This document shows positions 46,617 through 57,040 of a DNA stretch of 64,000 nucleotides, one piece after another (within the stretch, counting starts at the first letter, position 1; each line of letters begins with the position of its first letter). Location: contig NW_015622544.1 in assembly GCF_000835495.1 (NCBI RefSeq), positions 4,926,855 through 4,990,854 of the forward strand. The letters run 5' to 3'. The notes under the pieces were generated by a model. That model did no database searches. It was not told where the DNA came from and worked only from the letters and a program-made list of their open reading frames with translations. Source of the DNA: Cladophialophora immunda. Its lineage: Eukaryota; Ascomycota; Eurotiomycetes; Chaetothyriales; Herpotrichiellaceae. Both the position numbers and the translations under genes were made by a program.

Positions 46617-47744
46617 TCAGCCAAGCACTTTCTTCGCCGGTAGCAGTTCCGGCTCTACCACGCCGGTTTGCTCGGCCAGGCGATCATAGTGATCTATACA
46701 TCGATGTCTATCGAAGTCAAACGTCTTTTCCTTTCCCCGGCGGCATTCGGCGAGATCGATGGTCGTCGCCACTAGTTCGTCACCTTTAGTTTTGGCTTCC
46801 GCAATGATTTTGCCGTTGGGGCCCACGATCATCGTCCCAGAAATGAGATCGTGACCGTCTTCCCGTCCGCACTTGGCCACGTTGACGCTGAAACACGAGT
46901 TGAGATAGCTGTTGGCCTGGCATGACAGCGCGTGATGGAAAAGTACATCCGACTCGGCAGACTCGCGGCTCTGATTCGGGTCGGAGCCCAACAGCTGCGG
47001 CGCAAACGCCGTGGTGTTGTAGCCACAGAACATCAACTCCACCCCCTGGAGGCCGTAACATCTCCATGCTTCCGGCCAGCGGCGGTCGTTGCAGATGATC
47101 ATGCCCAGAATCGGATCTCCCTTGCCCGCTGCGGTGTCCTGCTTAGCGACCAGATCTCCTACCTTCAAGGTATTGCCAACAAGACCTGGTCCCCGGAAAG
47201 CCCGGAATCCCAAGTTCCCACGACGGAAGTATCGCTTCTCGAGCTGCTGCGTGGCACCAGGCTCGAGAAATGGTTCTGTCACACCCGGAAGGTGCACCTT
47301 TCGGTATTTCGCAAGCACTCGCTGCTCCCGCGCCGAATAGTATGCAGACGAATTGTAGTCTACATGGCCACCTCCTGCAGTCGGTGACCTCTCCGCGTAT
47401 CCCACATATATATCGATGCCGAGGTTCTTGGCATGGTCGAACAAAGGCTTGACATTGGGAGACTGCTCAATGCCTCCCGCTGCAGGATCCTCGAATTCGA
47501 AGTATCCCGCCAGCTCCTCTTCATCGGAGATGAAGTGCCGCGGGAAGAAGGTGGTAAAAGCGAGTTCAGGGAAAACGACAATCTGGGTTTGGTCCTGGGC
47601 AGCAGCATCGAGAAGCGCGCACATTCGTTTGATGACGCTTTCGCGCGAATCGGCAAGTTGGATTGGACCCATCTGGGCCGCAGCGACTCTGACGAGTCGA
47701 GGAGCCCTTTGCGGGCTATTGCGCCCATCTGGAAGAAGCGGCAT
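46617..47744 (-). CDS. nitrilase-superfamily N-carbamoyl-D-amino-acid amidohydrolase-like enzyme, 375 aa
   Basis: Predicted to hydrolyse the carbamoyl group of an N-carbamoyl amino acid to free amino acid, CO2 and ammonia. Single exon. The catalytic triad is Glu60 (VVFPELAFTTFFPR), Lys149 (KYRKVHLPG) and Cys218 (ICNDRRWPEAWR). These blocks, with LEKRYFRRGNLGF and GYNT, are nearly those I remember from the Agrobacterium D-carbamoylase and closer to it than to beta-ureidopropionase. It is about 70 residues longer than the 304-residue bacterial enzyme, owing to a 15-residue N-terminal extension, short insertions and a longer C-terminus. No signal or membrane segment. It faces the amidohydrolase gene across a 460-base divergent promoter. 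Substrate chirality is inferred from similarity and from the D-amino-acid oxidase nearby. Confidence 0.9.
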   Translation of the reverse strand: MPLLPDGRNSPQRAPRLVRVAAAQMGPIQLADSRESVIKRMCALLDAAAQDQTQIVVFPELAFTTFFPRHFISDEEELAGYFEFEDPAAGGIEQSPNVKPLFDHAKNLGIDIYVGYAERSPTAGGGHVDYNSSAYYSAREQRVLAKYRKVHLPGVTEPFLEPGATQQLEKRYFRRGNLGFRAFRGPGLVGNTLKVGDLVAKQDTAAGKGDPILGMIICNDRRWPEAWRCYGLQGVELMFCGYNTTAFAPQLLGSDPNQSRESAESDVLFHHALSCQANSYLNSCFSVNVAKCGREDGHDLISGTMIVGPNGKIIAEAKTKGDELVATTIDLAECRRGKEKTFDFDRHRCIDHYDRLAEQTGVVEPELLPAKKVLG

Positions 47745-47943
47745 TGGATGTTGAAAAAGGGGAGCGCCTCAAGACAGATCTGTAACAATACTGAAATCAA
47801 ATCGGAATGGTTTATATCGAGGAGATCATGTTCGATCAGACCGATCCCCGAAAGCAAATACCACTCAAATATTGTGCAGCCACTGCCATTGAGATTCGAA
47901 GCGATTGGGACGCACGACCAACGCCGAAGGTTGCAAGACGCAA

Positions 47944-47961
47944 GCTCGCCGTACGGCGAGC
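47944..47961. promoter_or_regulatory. 18-base perfect palindrome with CCG-TA-CGG core
   Basis: GCTCGCCGTACGGCGAGC equals its own reverse complement. The core CCG-N2-CGG is an everted pair of the triplets that Zn2Cys6 dimers recognise. Binding by the regulator at 44286-46551 is inference. Confidence 0.5.
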
Positions 47962-48025
47962 GGCCGATTAACCATTACTACATCTAGTAGGGTGTTATCT
48001 TAGCATGCGGCGCGTTTATCGTGCG

Positions 48026-48033
48026 CCGTACGG
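48026..48033. promoter_or_regulatory. second CCGTACGG element
   Basis: Same 8-base core as the 18-base palindrome, 77 bases away, set in GCGCCGTACGGGCG. Possible second binding site for the cluster regulator. Confidence 0.4.
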
Positions 48034-48204
48034 GCGGACGACGACGCGAACATCGCCAGCAATTTAGGGCCTCCGGTGTTCAAGTCCGCGTCCTGCCACT
48101 TTCTTGGCCGTGCTCCTCGTTCGAAATGCGTATAACTTAAATGTATGTTAAGCCGGGCATATCAGCTTCTGGCAACGCACGTGAGGGTGTGAGAGAAGCG
48201 AACT

Positions 48205-49696
48205 ATGGACACACTGTACGTCCATGCAACCATCATCACCATTGATGCCGACAGACGTGTATTTCGAGATGGCGCGATCCTCGTATCCGGGAGCCGGCTT
48301 GCCGCCATCGACACCACTGCTACCCTCGATGCGGCGACACACCCAGCGGTTCCGCGGGTGGATCTGGAGCAGAAAATCGTTATACCAGGCCTGATCAACA
48401 GCCACATTCACTTGATCCAGTCGTTGATGAGAGGCCTGGGCGAGGACTTAAACCTTCATGAATGGGCGTCCTGTACCATTTGGCCGTTGGAAGTCAACTA
48501 CGTAGGGGACGATGGCTACGTGGCTGCGAAGCTAGCGATGGCGGAGATGATTAAGAGTGGTACTACCTGCTTCCTCGAACCAATGCTGCCTGCCTCGGCC
48601 GGCTTTTCAGGGATTGTAAGGGCAGTTGATGAGACCGGCATCCGAGGCTGCCTGGTATGTAGGACTTTCGCCCATCGTGTACGGAGATAGCTGCTAATTG
48701 AGACGCTCGGGAAAGGGAAAACTTGTCAAAGGCCCTAAATCTAATATCTCGGCCGGTATCTCTGACGCTCGAGACGAGCAGTCACACTTGATGACTATCG
48801 ACGCAGCTATCGAAGCACACAAAAGCTTCCACGGTGCCTGTGACGGCCGATTACACGTCTGGATGGCCACCGAAACGCCCCGTGGTCAAGATGAGGCAGG
48901 ATTCGCTGCAATCGGAAAGGCCTGCCTTGACCACGACATCCATTTAACGGTGCATTGCTCAGAGGCTCCTCGAGATTTTGAAATGTTGAGCGAGGCGTAC
49001 GGTACTACGCCCGGACAATTCTGTCAACGGATACACGCGACCGGCCCTCATGTGGTTCTCGGCCATATGACTCATGTGGATGCTCAGGTTGACCTTGAGA
49101 TCCTCCGCATCACCGGCACTTCAGTGGCGCATAACCCTACTAGCAACGCAAAACTCGCCGACGGAATTTGCCCTGTGCCTCAGATGCTAGACGCAGGTAT
49201 CAATGTCTGTCTAGGCAGCGACGGGGCCCCTTGTAACAACAGTCACGATCTCTTTCGCGATATGCATCTAGCCGGCATTATCCACAAGGCTACGACAAAT
49301 AACGCCAACGTTCTCCCCGCGGAACAGATCCTCGAAATGGCAACTATAAATGCGGCAAAAGCTTTAGGAGTGGATAAAGAGATAGGAAGCTTAGAGGTTG
49401 GCAAGAAGGCTGACTTCGTCGTGGTCGACCCTAGCGGCCTCCATGCCGCGCCATACGATCCGGCCCAAGTCGATACAATGGGGGGCGTTCATCCGTCAAC
49501 AGTGGTGGTGCATTCCTGCTCAGGGCGCGATGTAACGATGGTCGTGATCAACGGCGTCGTCGTCGTCGAGGATGGACGGTTTACCAGGTTGGACGAGGAG
49601 CAGGTCAAGTCTGCGGCACGGAATGCGATCGCCGAGATTCGCACGCGTTCACAGGTGAAGGCCCAACCACTGAAGCGCAATTGGCACTATGTATAA
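48205..49696 (+). CDS. ATZ/TRZ-type metal-dependent amidohydrolase, 476 aa
   Basis: Predicted deaminase or hydrolase of a ring C-N bond (relatives act on triazines, 8-oxoguanine, guanine and similar rings). Exons 48205-48654 and 48716-49696; the 61-base intron ends in AAAG and the join reads RGCLGKLVKGPKSN. Metal-binding residues are visible: His67 and His69 in NSHIHL, His in LTVHCSEAP, His in LGHMTHVD, and Asp in LGSDGAPCNN. The C-terminal part returns to the beta-sandwich (GSLEVGKKADFVVVD). No targeting signal. In this cluster it could convert an amino- or imino-substituted ring into a hydantoin or pyrimidinedione for the hydantoinase next to it; that is a guess. Substrate is undefined. Confidence 0.88.
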
Positions 49697-50122
49697 AGAA
49701 ACCATTCCCAGCTTCATAGTCCGAGCTTCCTACCCTTGACCAAGATTCTTGGTCGCTACAAGTGTTTCAAGCCGAGGATGCGTCTTGCACAGAGAACATT
49801 GGCACTGTGTGAAATTGTCTAGGAATTCTCGTGGGACACGAGACGGGAGCTAGAACCACGCTCGCCGGGCTCTGAGCCTCAAGCAAGCAGAGTCCATGAA
49901 GGCGCCGTTCTCCGCGCGACGGCGAACTCTACGCCGGGCAGATGACAACCCACCATGGCCAATTGACAAGAGGCTACTAGATCGTGGGGAGTGAGTAAGT
50001 AGGTTTGTTTGGCAACGATGGGAAATCCTGCCGCCACGAGCTCGCGAACCTTTCATAGAAGACGCTCTCCTTTGATCGGTCTATGTGCAGGGTGTAAAAA
50101 TTGGTGCAGCAGACTCGCAACC
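49697..50122. other. intergenic promoter region of the hydantoinase gene
   Basis: About 430 bases between two genes on the same strand. No CCGTACGG element here; scattered CGG and CCG triplets only. Confidence 0.5.
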
Positions 50123-51720
50123 ATGGAGTTTGATATGATCATTCACAATGGGCTGATTGTAAGTATTGCTCTGCGTATCTCACCCGGTGCAGATGAAGCC
50201 TGCATGCTTATTCATCTCTCGGGTAGGTCTCAGACACCACCGTGCTGCCGCTGGGCAACGAGATCGGGGTGAAAAATGGCAAAATCTCCTGTATAGGAAT
50301 GTCTTTGCCGTCTGGGCCGAAGACCGAAAGAGTCGATGCCGAAGGTGCATATATCACCCCCGGGGGCGTAGACGCGCATGTCCATCTTGCGCAAACAAAT
50401 GCTCCTACGGGAGACACCTGGGAAACTGGATCTCGAAGCGCCATTGCTGGTGGTACAACCACAATCCTGGCTTTCGCGTCTCAGAAGAGAACAGACACCT
50501 CATTAATACCGGTCTTGGACGACTATTACCAGAAGGCTCGAGGCCAGAGCTATGCCGACTACGGATTTCACTTCATCCTTACAAACCCTACACGCGACAT
50601 CCTGCAAAAGGAATTTCCGATAATGGCAAACGAAAAAGGCGTTACCAGTGTTAAGCTGTATATGACGTACGAACCGATGAAGCTCACGGATCGCGACCTC
50701 CTGGACATCATGATATCCTGCCGCGCCCTGGGCCTGACGACCATGATTCACGCCGAAAATTCCGACATGATTGCGCTCATCATTGAAGGACTAGAGAGGA
50801 ACGGCAATACCGATCCTTTTTACCATGCCATTGCGCGACCCAGGATTGCGGAGGATGAAGCGTCCTATCGAGCCATCTCGTTGGCGGAATTGGTTGGCGC
50901 ACCTATTCTTATTGTGCATATGTCGTCCAAAGTTGCAGTGGAGCATGTACGACACGCACAGGCGCGGCTTCTGCCCATCCACGCTGAGACATGTCCACAT
51001 TACCTATTCCTCTTGTCGGAAAATCTCAAAAGTAAGCCATCTGACCACTTCTGCGGGGCGATGCACGTCTGCTCACCACCGCTACGGCACCGCGTGGAGG
51101 ATCTCGAAGACCTGTGGCAGGGCATCGCCAATGGCACGTTCACTGTTTTCTCCTCCGACCACGCCCCTTCCAAGTACGATCATCCTGGCGGAAAGAAACT
51201 TGGCCTCGTGAACGGGATCCCGATGTTCTCCAAGATCCCCAATGGGCTGCCTGGAGTCGAGACCCGGCTGGCCCTGCTCTTCAGCGAGTCAGAAGCATGC
51301 TTACCACCCGCCGAGGCTCGACTGAGTCTTCCACGTTTTGTCCAGCTGACTTCAACGAACCCTGCCAAGATGTATGGCCTAGGAGGCTGCAAAGGTTCAA
51401 TACTGCCAGGCTATGATGCAGACTTTGTAATCTGGTACCCGACATCCAGTGATCAAGCACCAACGGAAATTACACAAAAAATGCTACACCACGGGGTGGA
51501 CTATACGCCTTTCGAAGGGGTCAAAATCCGGAACTGGCCAAGATACACCATTCTTCGTGGAAAGGTCGTCTGGAACAGAGATTCCGGCAAGGTCTTGGGA
51601 GAGATGACTTACGGCCAGTACCTCAAGCGCGGCAAGGGTGAGGTTCTAGTTGGGAAATCCTCGCTTACTCCTCGGGGAATGCTTGACAACGAACGCGATA
51701 TGTGGATGCCAAAACGGTGA
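50123..51720 (+). CDS. dihydropyrimidinase / D-hydantoinase, 509 aa
   Basis: Zn-dependent cyclic amidohydrolase opening a dihydropyrimidine or 5-substituted hydantoin ring to the N-carbamoyl amino acid. A 36-base first exon (50123-50158, MEFDMIIHNGLI) joins exon 50227-51720, restoring the usual N-terminal strand. The binuclear site is complete: His63-x-His65 in GGVDAHVH, Lys155 (carbamylated lysine) in VKLYMTY, His187 in HAEN, His243 in IVHMSS and Asp323 in SSDHAP. Length matches dihydropyrimidinases (about 500). The neighbouring carbamoylase would take its product directly. Allantoinase is less likely because the VKLYMTY and ETCPHYL segments are dihydropyrimidinase-like. Confidence 0.94.
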
Positions 51721-51866
51721 ATCGGTCTTGTGAGAGTTGATTAGAGACACAATCCTCAACTTTAGATTGAGACTATACAAAAATTTACGAAATTAGATCA
51801 ATTTCTGAATATGATTCGCTCTATGTTGAATTGGCTGATATACCAGGCTTGGTTTCGCGTCTTGTG
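51721..51866. other. short convergent spacer between hydantoinase and D-amino-acid oxidase genes
   Basis: 146 bases, AT-rich around 51750-51820, shared 3' ends. Confidence 0.6.
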
Positions 51867-53195
51867 TCAGAGTCGTTCTTCACCACCGAGCAAGTCCACC
51901 GCCGCCTTGGCCATTCCCCTACGTAGAGCGTCAGCGATCCTAAAGTATCGAGGCGACTTTACACTTGTATGTGACTTACCACGAGGCTTGATATCCGGCG
52001 CCGCCAGCACCGTAGTTGTGGATCACCACAACATTTTGCATCACCTCTCTCTCGATCCGGGCTCCTCCTTTCCGGCTTGCTGCGTGAGGTGACGATCATC
52101 AGCACCACTTTCCAACAGGGGTTTCAAACAGATCGCCACAATGGGAGATACTTACGCCGGAGCCCGACGGCGTGGTACAAAATCTTGAGATCTTCTGGAC
52201 TGCCTAATTCGGGAGCCAAATTGCAGCATCGTCTCTTGATGTCTTCTGCCAAATCGGCATCAATCTCTCCTGACCAGTCATTGTCCAAGCGGCAGCCTCC
52301 CAGCACGACACCATTGTGCATGCCCCGAGGGAAAACATAGGTCGTGTCATTGTCGACTCGTCGTGGAGATCGGAAATACATCCGCGTCAATGGGGTTGTT
52401 GGATTCTCGACGAGCATCACTTGTCCCTAAGTACAAATTCGCCGTCAGAACTGTAAAAAGTCCGGGTAGGGGGTGCGGCAAGGAAACGAAAAGGAACCGA
52501 CTTTGGTGGGATAAACATTCTTGTCCTCAACTCCCTTGAGCGAGTGCGAGCCCAATGCAGAGCAGTTGAAGTATGCCTTAGCGCCGGGAAAGCTGTGGAA
52601 GAGCTCTGCGATGTCCGAGTACATGGCCCGGTGGAACTCGATTCCCATTTTCCGGGCCTTATGCTCGAGCCTGTCCAACCGTTAATGTGTCAGCAAATGC
52701 AAGCTCCCGGCCAATTTTGCGGGATCCTTCGTACCAGAAAAGATACACCCTGGTATCGATGACAAAGGTATCCAAGTCGAACCCAAATTGGCTTCCTTCT
52801 GGCAATTTGTCTGACGAGAGAGGCCGCAGTCCTCCAACCAGTCTGTCGTACCAGATTTGGCCAGTTCCAACACTCAAGATGTCAGCGTGATCGGCGGGCT
52901 GGTCGAAAATCGCCCGAAGCTCCATGCTTTGGACACCTGTTGTCGCACTCTGTTCAGCCAGCAGGCGAAAGCTTTTGTACGTCACCGCATCCCATTCTTC
53001 CTGACGTCCATTGTCTGTGGCAACCGATAACCAATTAGCCCCCGCCCAGGGCGAAGCGTACTCTGCGACTCTGTCTCCCGGCAGGTGTTTCGCGACAACG
53101 ATGACGAGAGACTTTGGGTGGCGCTCGCGAAGCTCGAGCGCAGTTGACAGTCCTACCACGCCAGCACCTAGCAAAACGTACAGAGGTTGTTTCAT
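51867..53195 (-). CDS. D-amino-acid oxidase family flavoenzyme, 350 aa
   Basis: FAD oxidase expected to turn a D-amino acid into 2-oxo acid, ammonia and hydrogen peroxide. Five exons: 52735-53195, 52502-52670, 52156-52426, 51980-52079 and 51867-51918. Dinucleotide-binding motif G10-A-G-V-V-G15, then the family block EYASPWAGANW. YVFPRGMHNGVVLGG and VGLRPSRKGGARIE carry the substrate-binding arginine region, and HNYGAGGAGYQASWGMA is the C-terminal FAD signature. All exon phases agree. The intron after NVYPTK uses GTCGGT as donor. The protein ends GGEERL, not a standard peroxisomal SKL-type signal. Its place beside the hydantoinase and carbamoylase suggests it consumes the D-amino acid they make. 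Confidence 0.92.
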
Positions 53196-53598
53196 CGTGT
53201 GTGGTTTGGAAGAATCAAGAAAGACATCAGTTACCAAGGAAGGGATAGAGTAAGCTCTGACTTTGGGTTGTCGTACGCTTGTTTGCCTCAGGAGTTGACC
53301 TCAACGTCTGTCTAGTGGAGCCAACTTCTGCCAGCGCTGCCGGCGGCCAACTTGGCCGGCCCGCCGTCAGTCACCACTTTATCACCGCCGAATAAAGGCT
53401 CCCCGGGTAATTGAATCCGCCTCCAGTCTAGGACAGCATGCCTGATATCTGTCTGATCAAGGGTCAGTGGTCTGACATCTGGTGTATGTATGGGACATTT
53501 AGCTATTTCCAAATTACTATATAGCACTTTTAAAATCGCAGTGCACGATACCACGGCCAGAGACGTTATGGTACGGAACAATCAATCAGATTTCTAGG
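53196..53598. other. intergenic region between D-amino-acid oxidase and the first 2OG oxygenase
   Basis: About 400 bases. A GC-rich stretch with GCCGGCGGCC and GGCCGGCCC (about 53338-53362) offers several CGG/CCG triplets. It should be the promoter of the oxidase gene. No coding frame supported. Confidence 0.5.
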
Positions 53599-54549
53599 CT
53601 ATGCGGCAGCTGTGAAGGCTGCACCGTAGATGTTACTCATGATCTTGTGTCTGAGCTCTCCCACTGTGACACCAGGCTCAAGCTCCAGTCCATTTGAATA
53701 ATATTTTTCCACCTGCCTTCCGGGCACGATAGGTTGGAGCACGGTCTCTGGGTTAGCGCTCCCGAAGTAGGCCATGGTTTGGCGCTCTTGATCGTGTGGA
53801 AGGCCGTCAAACGTCACCCGATGAAGTGTGGCCTTGAGCTGAGCCCCAGACCAGAACGATAGTGCATCGCCGATGTTGACAAGAATGCAATTTTCGATGT
53901 GTGGTGCCTTAACCCACTCATCGCCAGCCGGCGACAGAACTTCCAGGCCAGCAGCGCGTTGGAATAGGAGTGTTACCGAGCCAGAGTCGGTATGTGGGGC
54001 CATTCGAGATCCGACGTCTTTGGCCGGAGTTGGTTCTGATCGGGCTGGGTACATGAGCATCCTGAGGCTATTGCCATCTCCGACATTCTCGCGGTGCGCG
54101 TTGGCAAAGAATTTGCGATCTGGTAATCCTAGAGAGAGTGCAAAGCATTCGAGCAACCGGATAATCAAGCCGTGGCACTGATGCTTGAAATCCTCGACCG
54201 CCTGTATGTGCTGGTGCCAGAACGGGGGTAGCATACTAAGGTTCTCATCGAGGGTCCCCGGTGTGCCACCGAACCACATGGACATTTTGTCGTCCTTTGC
54301 TCGATCCTGAAAGCTGCCGACATACCCAATTGACTTGTTGGTGATAGGGTAGCCATCTTTTTGGCTTTCAGGCAGGCAAAAGAAGTCTCTGGCTAAGGAG
54401 AACATGTTCTCGATGCTCGAGGCTGGAATGGAATGTCCCTTGATCAGGAGAAAGCCCCATTTCTTGCAGGCATCGGTGACCTCCTGTGCAATGCGCAGTT
54501 GGGATTCAGGATTGTCGATATCCGACACGTCAATGATAGGGAACGACAT
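53599..54549 (-). CDS. 2-oxoglutarate/Fe(II) dioxygenase, isopenicillin N synthase-like family, 316 aa
   Basis: Single-exon non-haem iron oxygenase. The N-terminal domain starts SFPIIDVSDIDNPESQ. The iron triad is H186-x-D188 in APHTDSGSVTLL and His243 in LHRVTF; the 2-oxoglutarate arginine is R256 in ERQT, where the usual R-x-S reads R-Q-T. I start at 54549, immediately before the domain, as is usual for the family; an in-frame ATG at 54666 would add 39 polar residues. Substrate unknown. Fungal relatives hydroxylate small heterocycles or amino acids, which would suit a ring-degrading cluster. The second family member at 58282-59604 is clearly distinct in sequence. Confidence 0.9.
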   Translation of the reverse strand: MSFPIIDVSDIDNPESQLRIAQEVTDACKKWGFLLIKGHSIPASSIENMFSLARDFFCLPESQKDGYPITNKSIGYVGSFQDRAKDDKMSMWFGGTPGTLDENLSMLPPFWHQHIQAVEDFKHQCHGLIIRLLECFALSLGLPDRKFFANAHRENVGDGNSLRMLMYPARSEPTPAKDVGSRMAPHTDSGSVTLLFQRAAGLEVLSPAGDEWVKAPHIENCILVNIGDALSFWSGAQLKATLHRVTFDGLPHDQERQTMAYFGSANPETVLQPIVPGRQVEKYYSNGLELEPGVTVGELRHKIMSNIYGAAFTAAA

Positions 54550-54998
54550 GCTTTTTCCTTCTGGTTGGTTCCGGACTAGTTCGTTGTGAAACAATTTGTT
54601 TTCTGATTTTCTCGTCGCTGTGCACTTGGAAGGTAATGTAGTTAGAGGCCCAAAGGTGGAGGGCATTTACAGATGAATGAAAGGCCTGTCGATGGACGGC
54701 ATTGGGTGGTTGGACGTAGATTATGCGCCCTTTGACCCCACCGCTATCGTAGGTGCCACGGCGTTATCCACCGCCGTCTCCAACATTGAACGTGCATGAG
54801 GAGTTACGCCACGCCCATAGTGAGACTAATTCCTTTGGGGGCACTGCATCGATGCGCTCAATCACTGGATTGCACAAGAGAGATGCAAGAACATCCAGTG
54901 GTTGATCAGAAATGGGGACACATGCAATTTCAAGAACTAGGCCATATGACTTGAGACTAGACTTTGTTTTCCACACCCTATCGGCTGCTCTGCATTCG
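54550..54998. other. intergenic region between the first 2OG oxygenase and the MFS transporter
   Basis: About 450 bases: oxygenase promoter and the 3' end of the MFS transcript. Contains the optional N-terminal extension of the oxygenase (54550-54666). Confidence 0.5.
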
Positions 54999-57040
54999 TT
55001 ACACACGATTGCGTTTTGGTTGGGTTTTTGCATAGGCAGCGTATCTTTTCGCACACATGATCCTCATTTTCTTGCCCCAAAATATCATGACGAAGGAGAG
55101 CAGCGAAAAGAACAGAGCCAGACAGCCCAAGGAGACAAATGTGTTGTACAACCCCAGGCTGTCAATCCACGGTCCTGTGGCAAAGACGAAGCCGGCTGCG
55201 ATTGCGTTCCGGACGAAAGTCACTCCGATCAAAGCATCGCCCAGAATCTGTGTCATCGGTCAAAATTGAGGATTTCAATAATTGAGAGGCGCAAATACCT
55301 GTTCGTAGGAGTCCATAAGGTAGGACAGGCTCAACGCCTGAATCGAAGCCTGGGAGAACCCGTACAGCCCTACACCAACACATGGGATAATCCAGTGGGC
55401 CTCCTGTGATACATCAACTGTGTGCCTGGTGTGGTAGTGCATCCATGGGTGACTTACGTGTGCTAAGCTGAATCCATAAAGGAAAATGCCGGCAGGACCT
55501 AGCAGAGCAGGAATGATGGTGGGATATAAGCGCATCTCTGGTTCATAGATGCCTCCGTTTCGCTTGGCCAATTTAATGATGGACCAATCACTCAGCGGTC
55601 CAGAGTAAAGAATGGAGATAAGGGCGCCAATGAAGGGCGGCAAGTTCAGAAGGCCAATTCCAATCGTACTGAAGTTGTATGGCGACTCTGAAAAATAGTC
55701 AGACTCGGTGACTGCTACAACAGATACCCAGGACAGAAACGCCCCGAATTGAAGAGCCACATAAAGGACTCCCGGTATGGTCAACATCAATAGTGGTTGA
55801 TAGAAATGGCGGGTAAAATCAGCAAAAGTCCCAGGAGTCTTCGTGACCAGAGCAAGGCGCTGTCGATACGACTTGAGAGGTATGGGAGCAGCGACAACAG
55901 GCTCCGTGGTCGATGCTGCAGCTGAAGTCTCTGCATTCTTGAGGTCTTCCAGAGGTCCTTCCTCCGGGTCTGCTTGTCGAGAAGTCGTTGGCGTTGGGCC
56001 CGATGTCACCACCCCAGCGAGTGTTATAACATACTTAGTCTCCTCATAGAAAAATACAAAAAGGAGAAAGTTCACCCCCAATAGGATGGCACACCACCAA
56101 TAGATCCATGGCCATCCTTGCGCAACAGCCGAGTAGCCGGCAACAACGGGGGCAAGATATACCTGATAAAGTCAGCTTGAAATGGTACACATAGGTGTTC
56201 GGCATCCTTTACCCCAATGTTCATACAGGCCAGATATGAAGCATTCATTCTGCCCCTCTGGTGCAGGAAAAAAAGATCATTAATCTATAAGTAGCTGTCA
56301 GCAAGCGGCTCCAGTCCAGCATCGCAACCGGACAGTACAGTACCGTCATTTGGACGATGGTATCAGCCACCGAGCCAGCGAGTCCATCCACGACTTGCAC
56401 AGCGACCATGTTTGGGTAGTCTCGCAGGACTGCCTGCCAAATGCCACAAATGAAAAGAACAAATGTCGTGACAAGGTAAACAGGTCGACGCCCATACTTG
56501 ATCGCAAAGGGCACGAAAAGTAGACAGCCAAAAGCCAATCCAACACAATTGGCGGCAAACGTGTTGTTCAGGTCAGAATAAGAGATGTGAAGGAGAGTGT
56601 TGTAGTCTTGAAACACTACGACCCCGATATCAAGCCTTGAAAGTGTTAAATCTATTGAGTAAGCTTGTGGACTGTGGGCCATACATTGCGAAGACCATGA
56701 GAACATAGAAGGATGCGATTGAAAAGTTGACAATTTTACGCTTCATGGTCCAATTCTGTTTCTGAATTAGAACAGTACAACTGGAAAGCGGGAATAGGTA
56801 GGAAAGATACCAACGGATCATTTGGGTCTGACGATGGCTGAGGGTACAGTATCAATTCTCGATCTGTCTTGCTATGCTTAAGTGCCGAAGAGGCTGCAGT
56901 TGGGAGGAATATCAGCACCAAACCCAACAAATTGGGTCGTAGTTCTTACCACTCTCTAGCATGACTGTCCCAGGAGCATGGTCCAGGAAATTGGTGCTCG
57001 CAACATCATTATGCTGGGTATCACAATCAACAGCAGCCAT
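54999..57040 (-). CDS. MFS transporter, DHA1-like, 555 aa
   Basis: Eight exons: 56950-57040, 56811-56893, 56685-56755, 56344-56635, 56213-56284, 55458-56162, 55299-55403 and 54999-55247; all phases close. The N-terminal cytoplasmic segment has the family layout PGTVMLES, then ELILYPQPSSDPNDPLNW just before TM1. Other signatures are KYGRRPVY in loop 2-3, TINDLFFLHQRGRMN after TM4 and WIYWWCAILLGVNFLLFVFF with YEETKY before the central loop. The long central loop has a Pro/Thr run. A basic tail ends QPKRNRV. In the cluster it may import the ring substrate or export an intermediate. Related fungal transporters include drug exporters, so direction is open. Confidence 0.9.

Larger units (their letters stand above)
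47745..48204. promoter_or_regulatory. divergent promoter between carbamoylase and amidohydrolase genes
   Basis: A 460-base intergenic region serving two divergent genes of the cluster. It contains two CCGTACGG elements (47949-47956 and 48026-48033). The rest is mixed sequence with several isolated CGG/CCG triplets. Confidence 0.7.

Noticed and set aside
54550..54666. 39-residue N-terminal extension of the first 2OG oxygenase
   Set aside because: In frame with an ATG, but polar and without targeting features; family members usually begin just before the PIIDV block.
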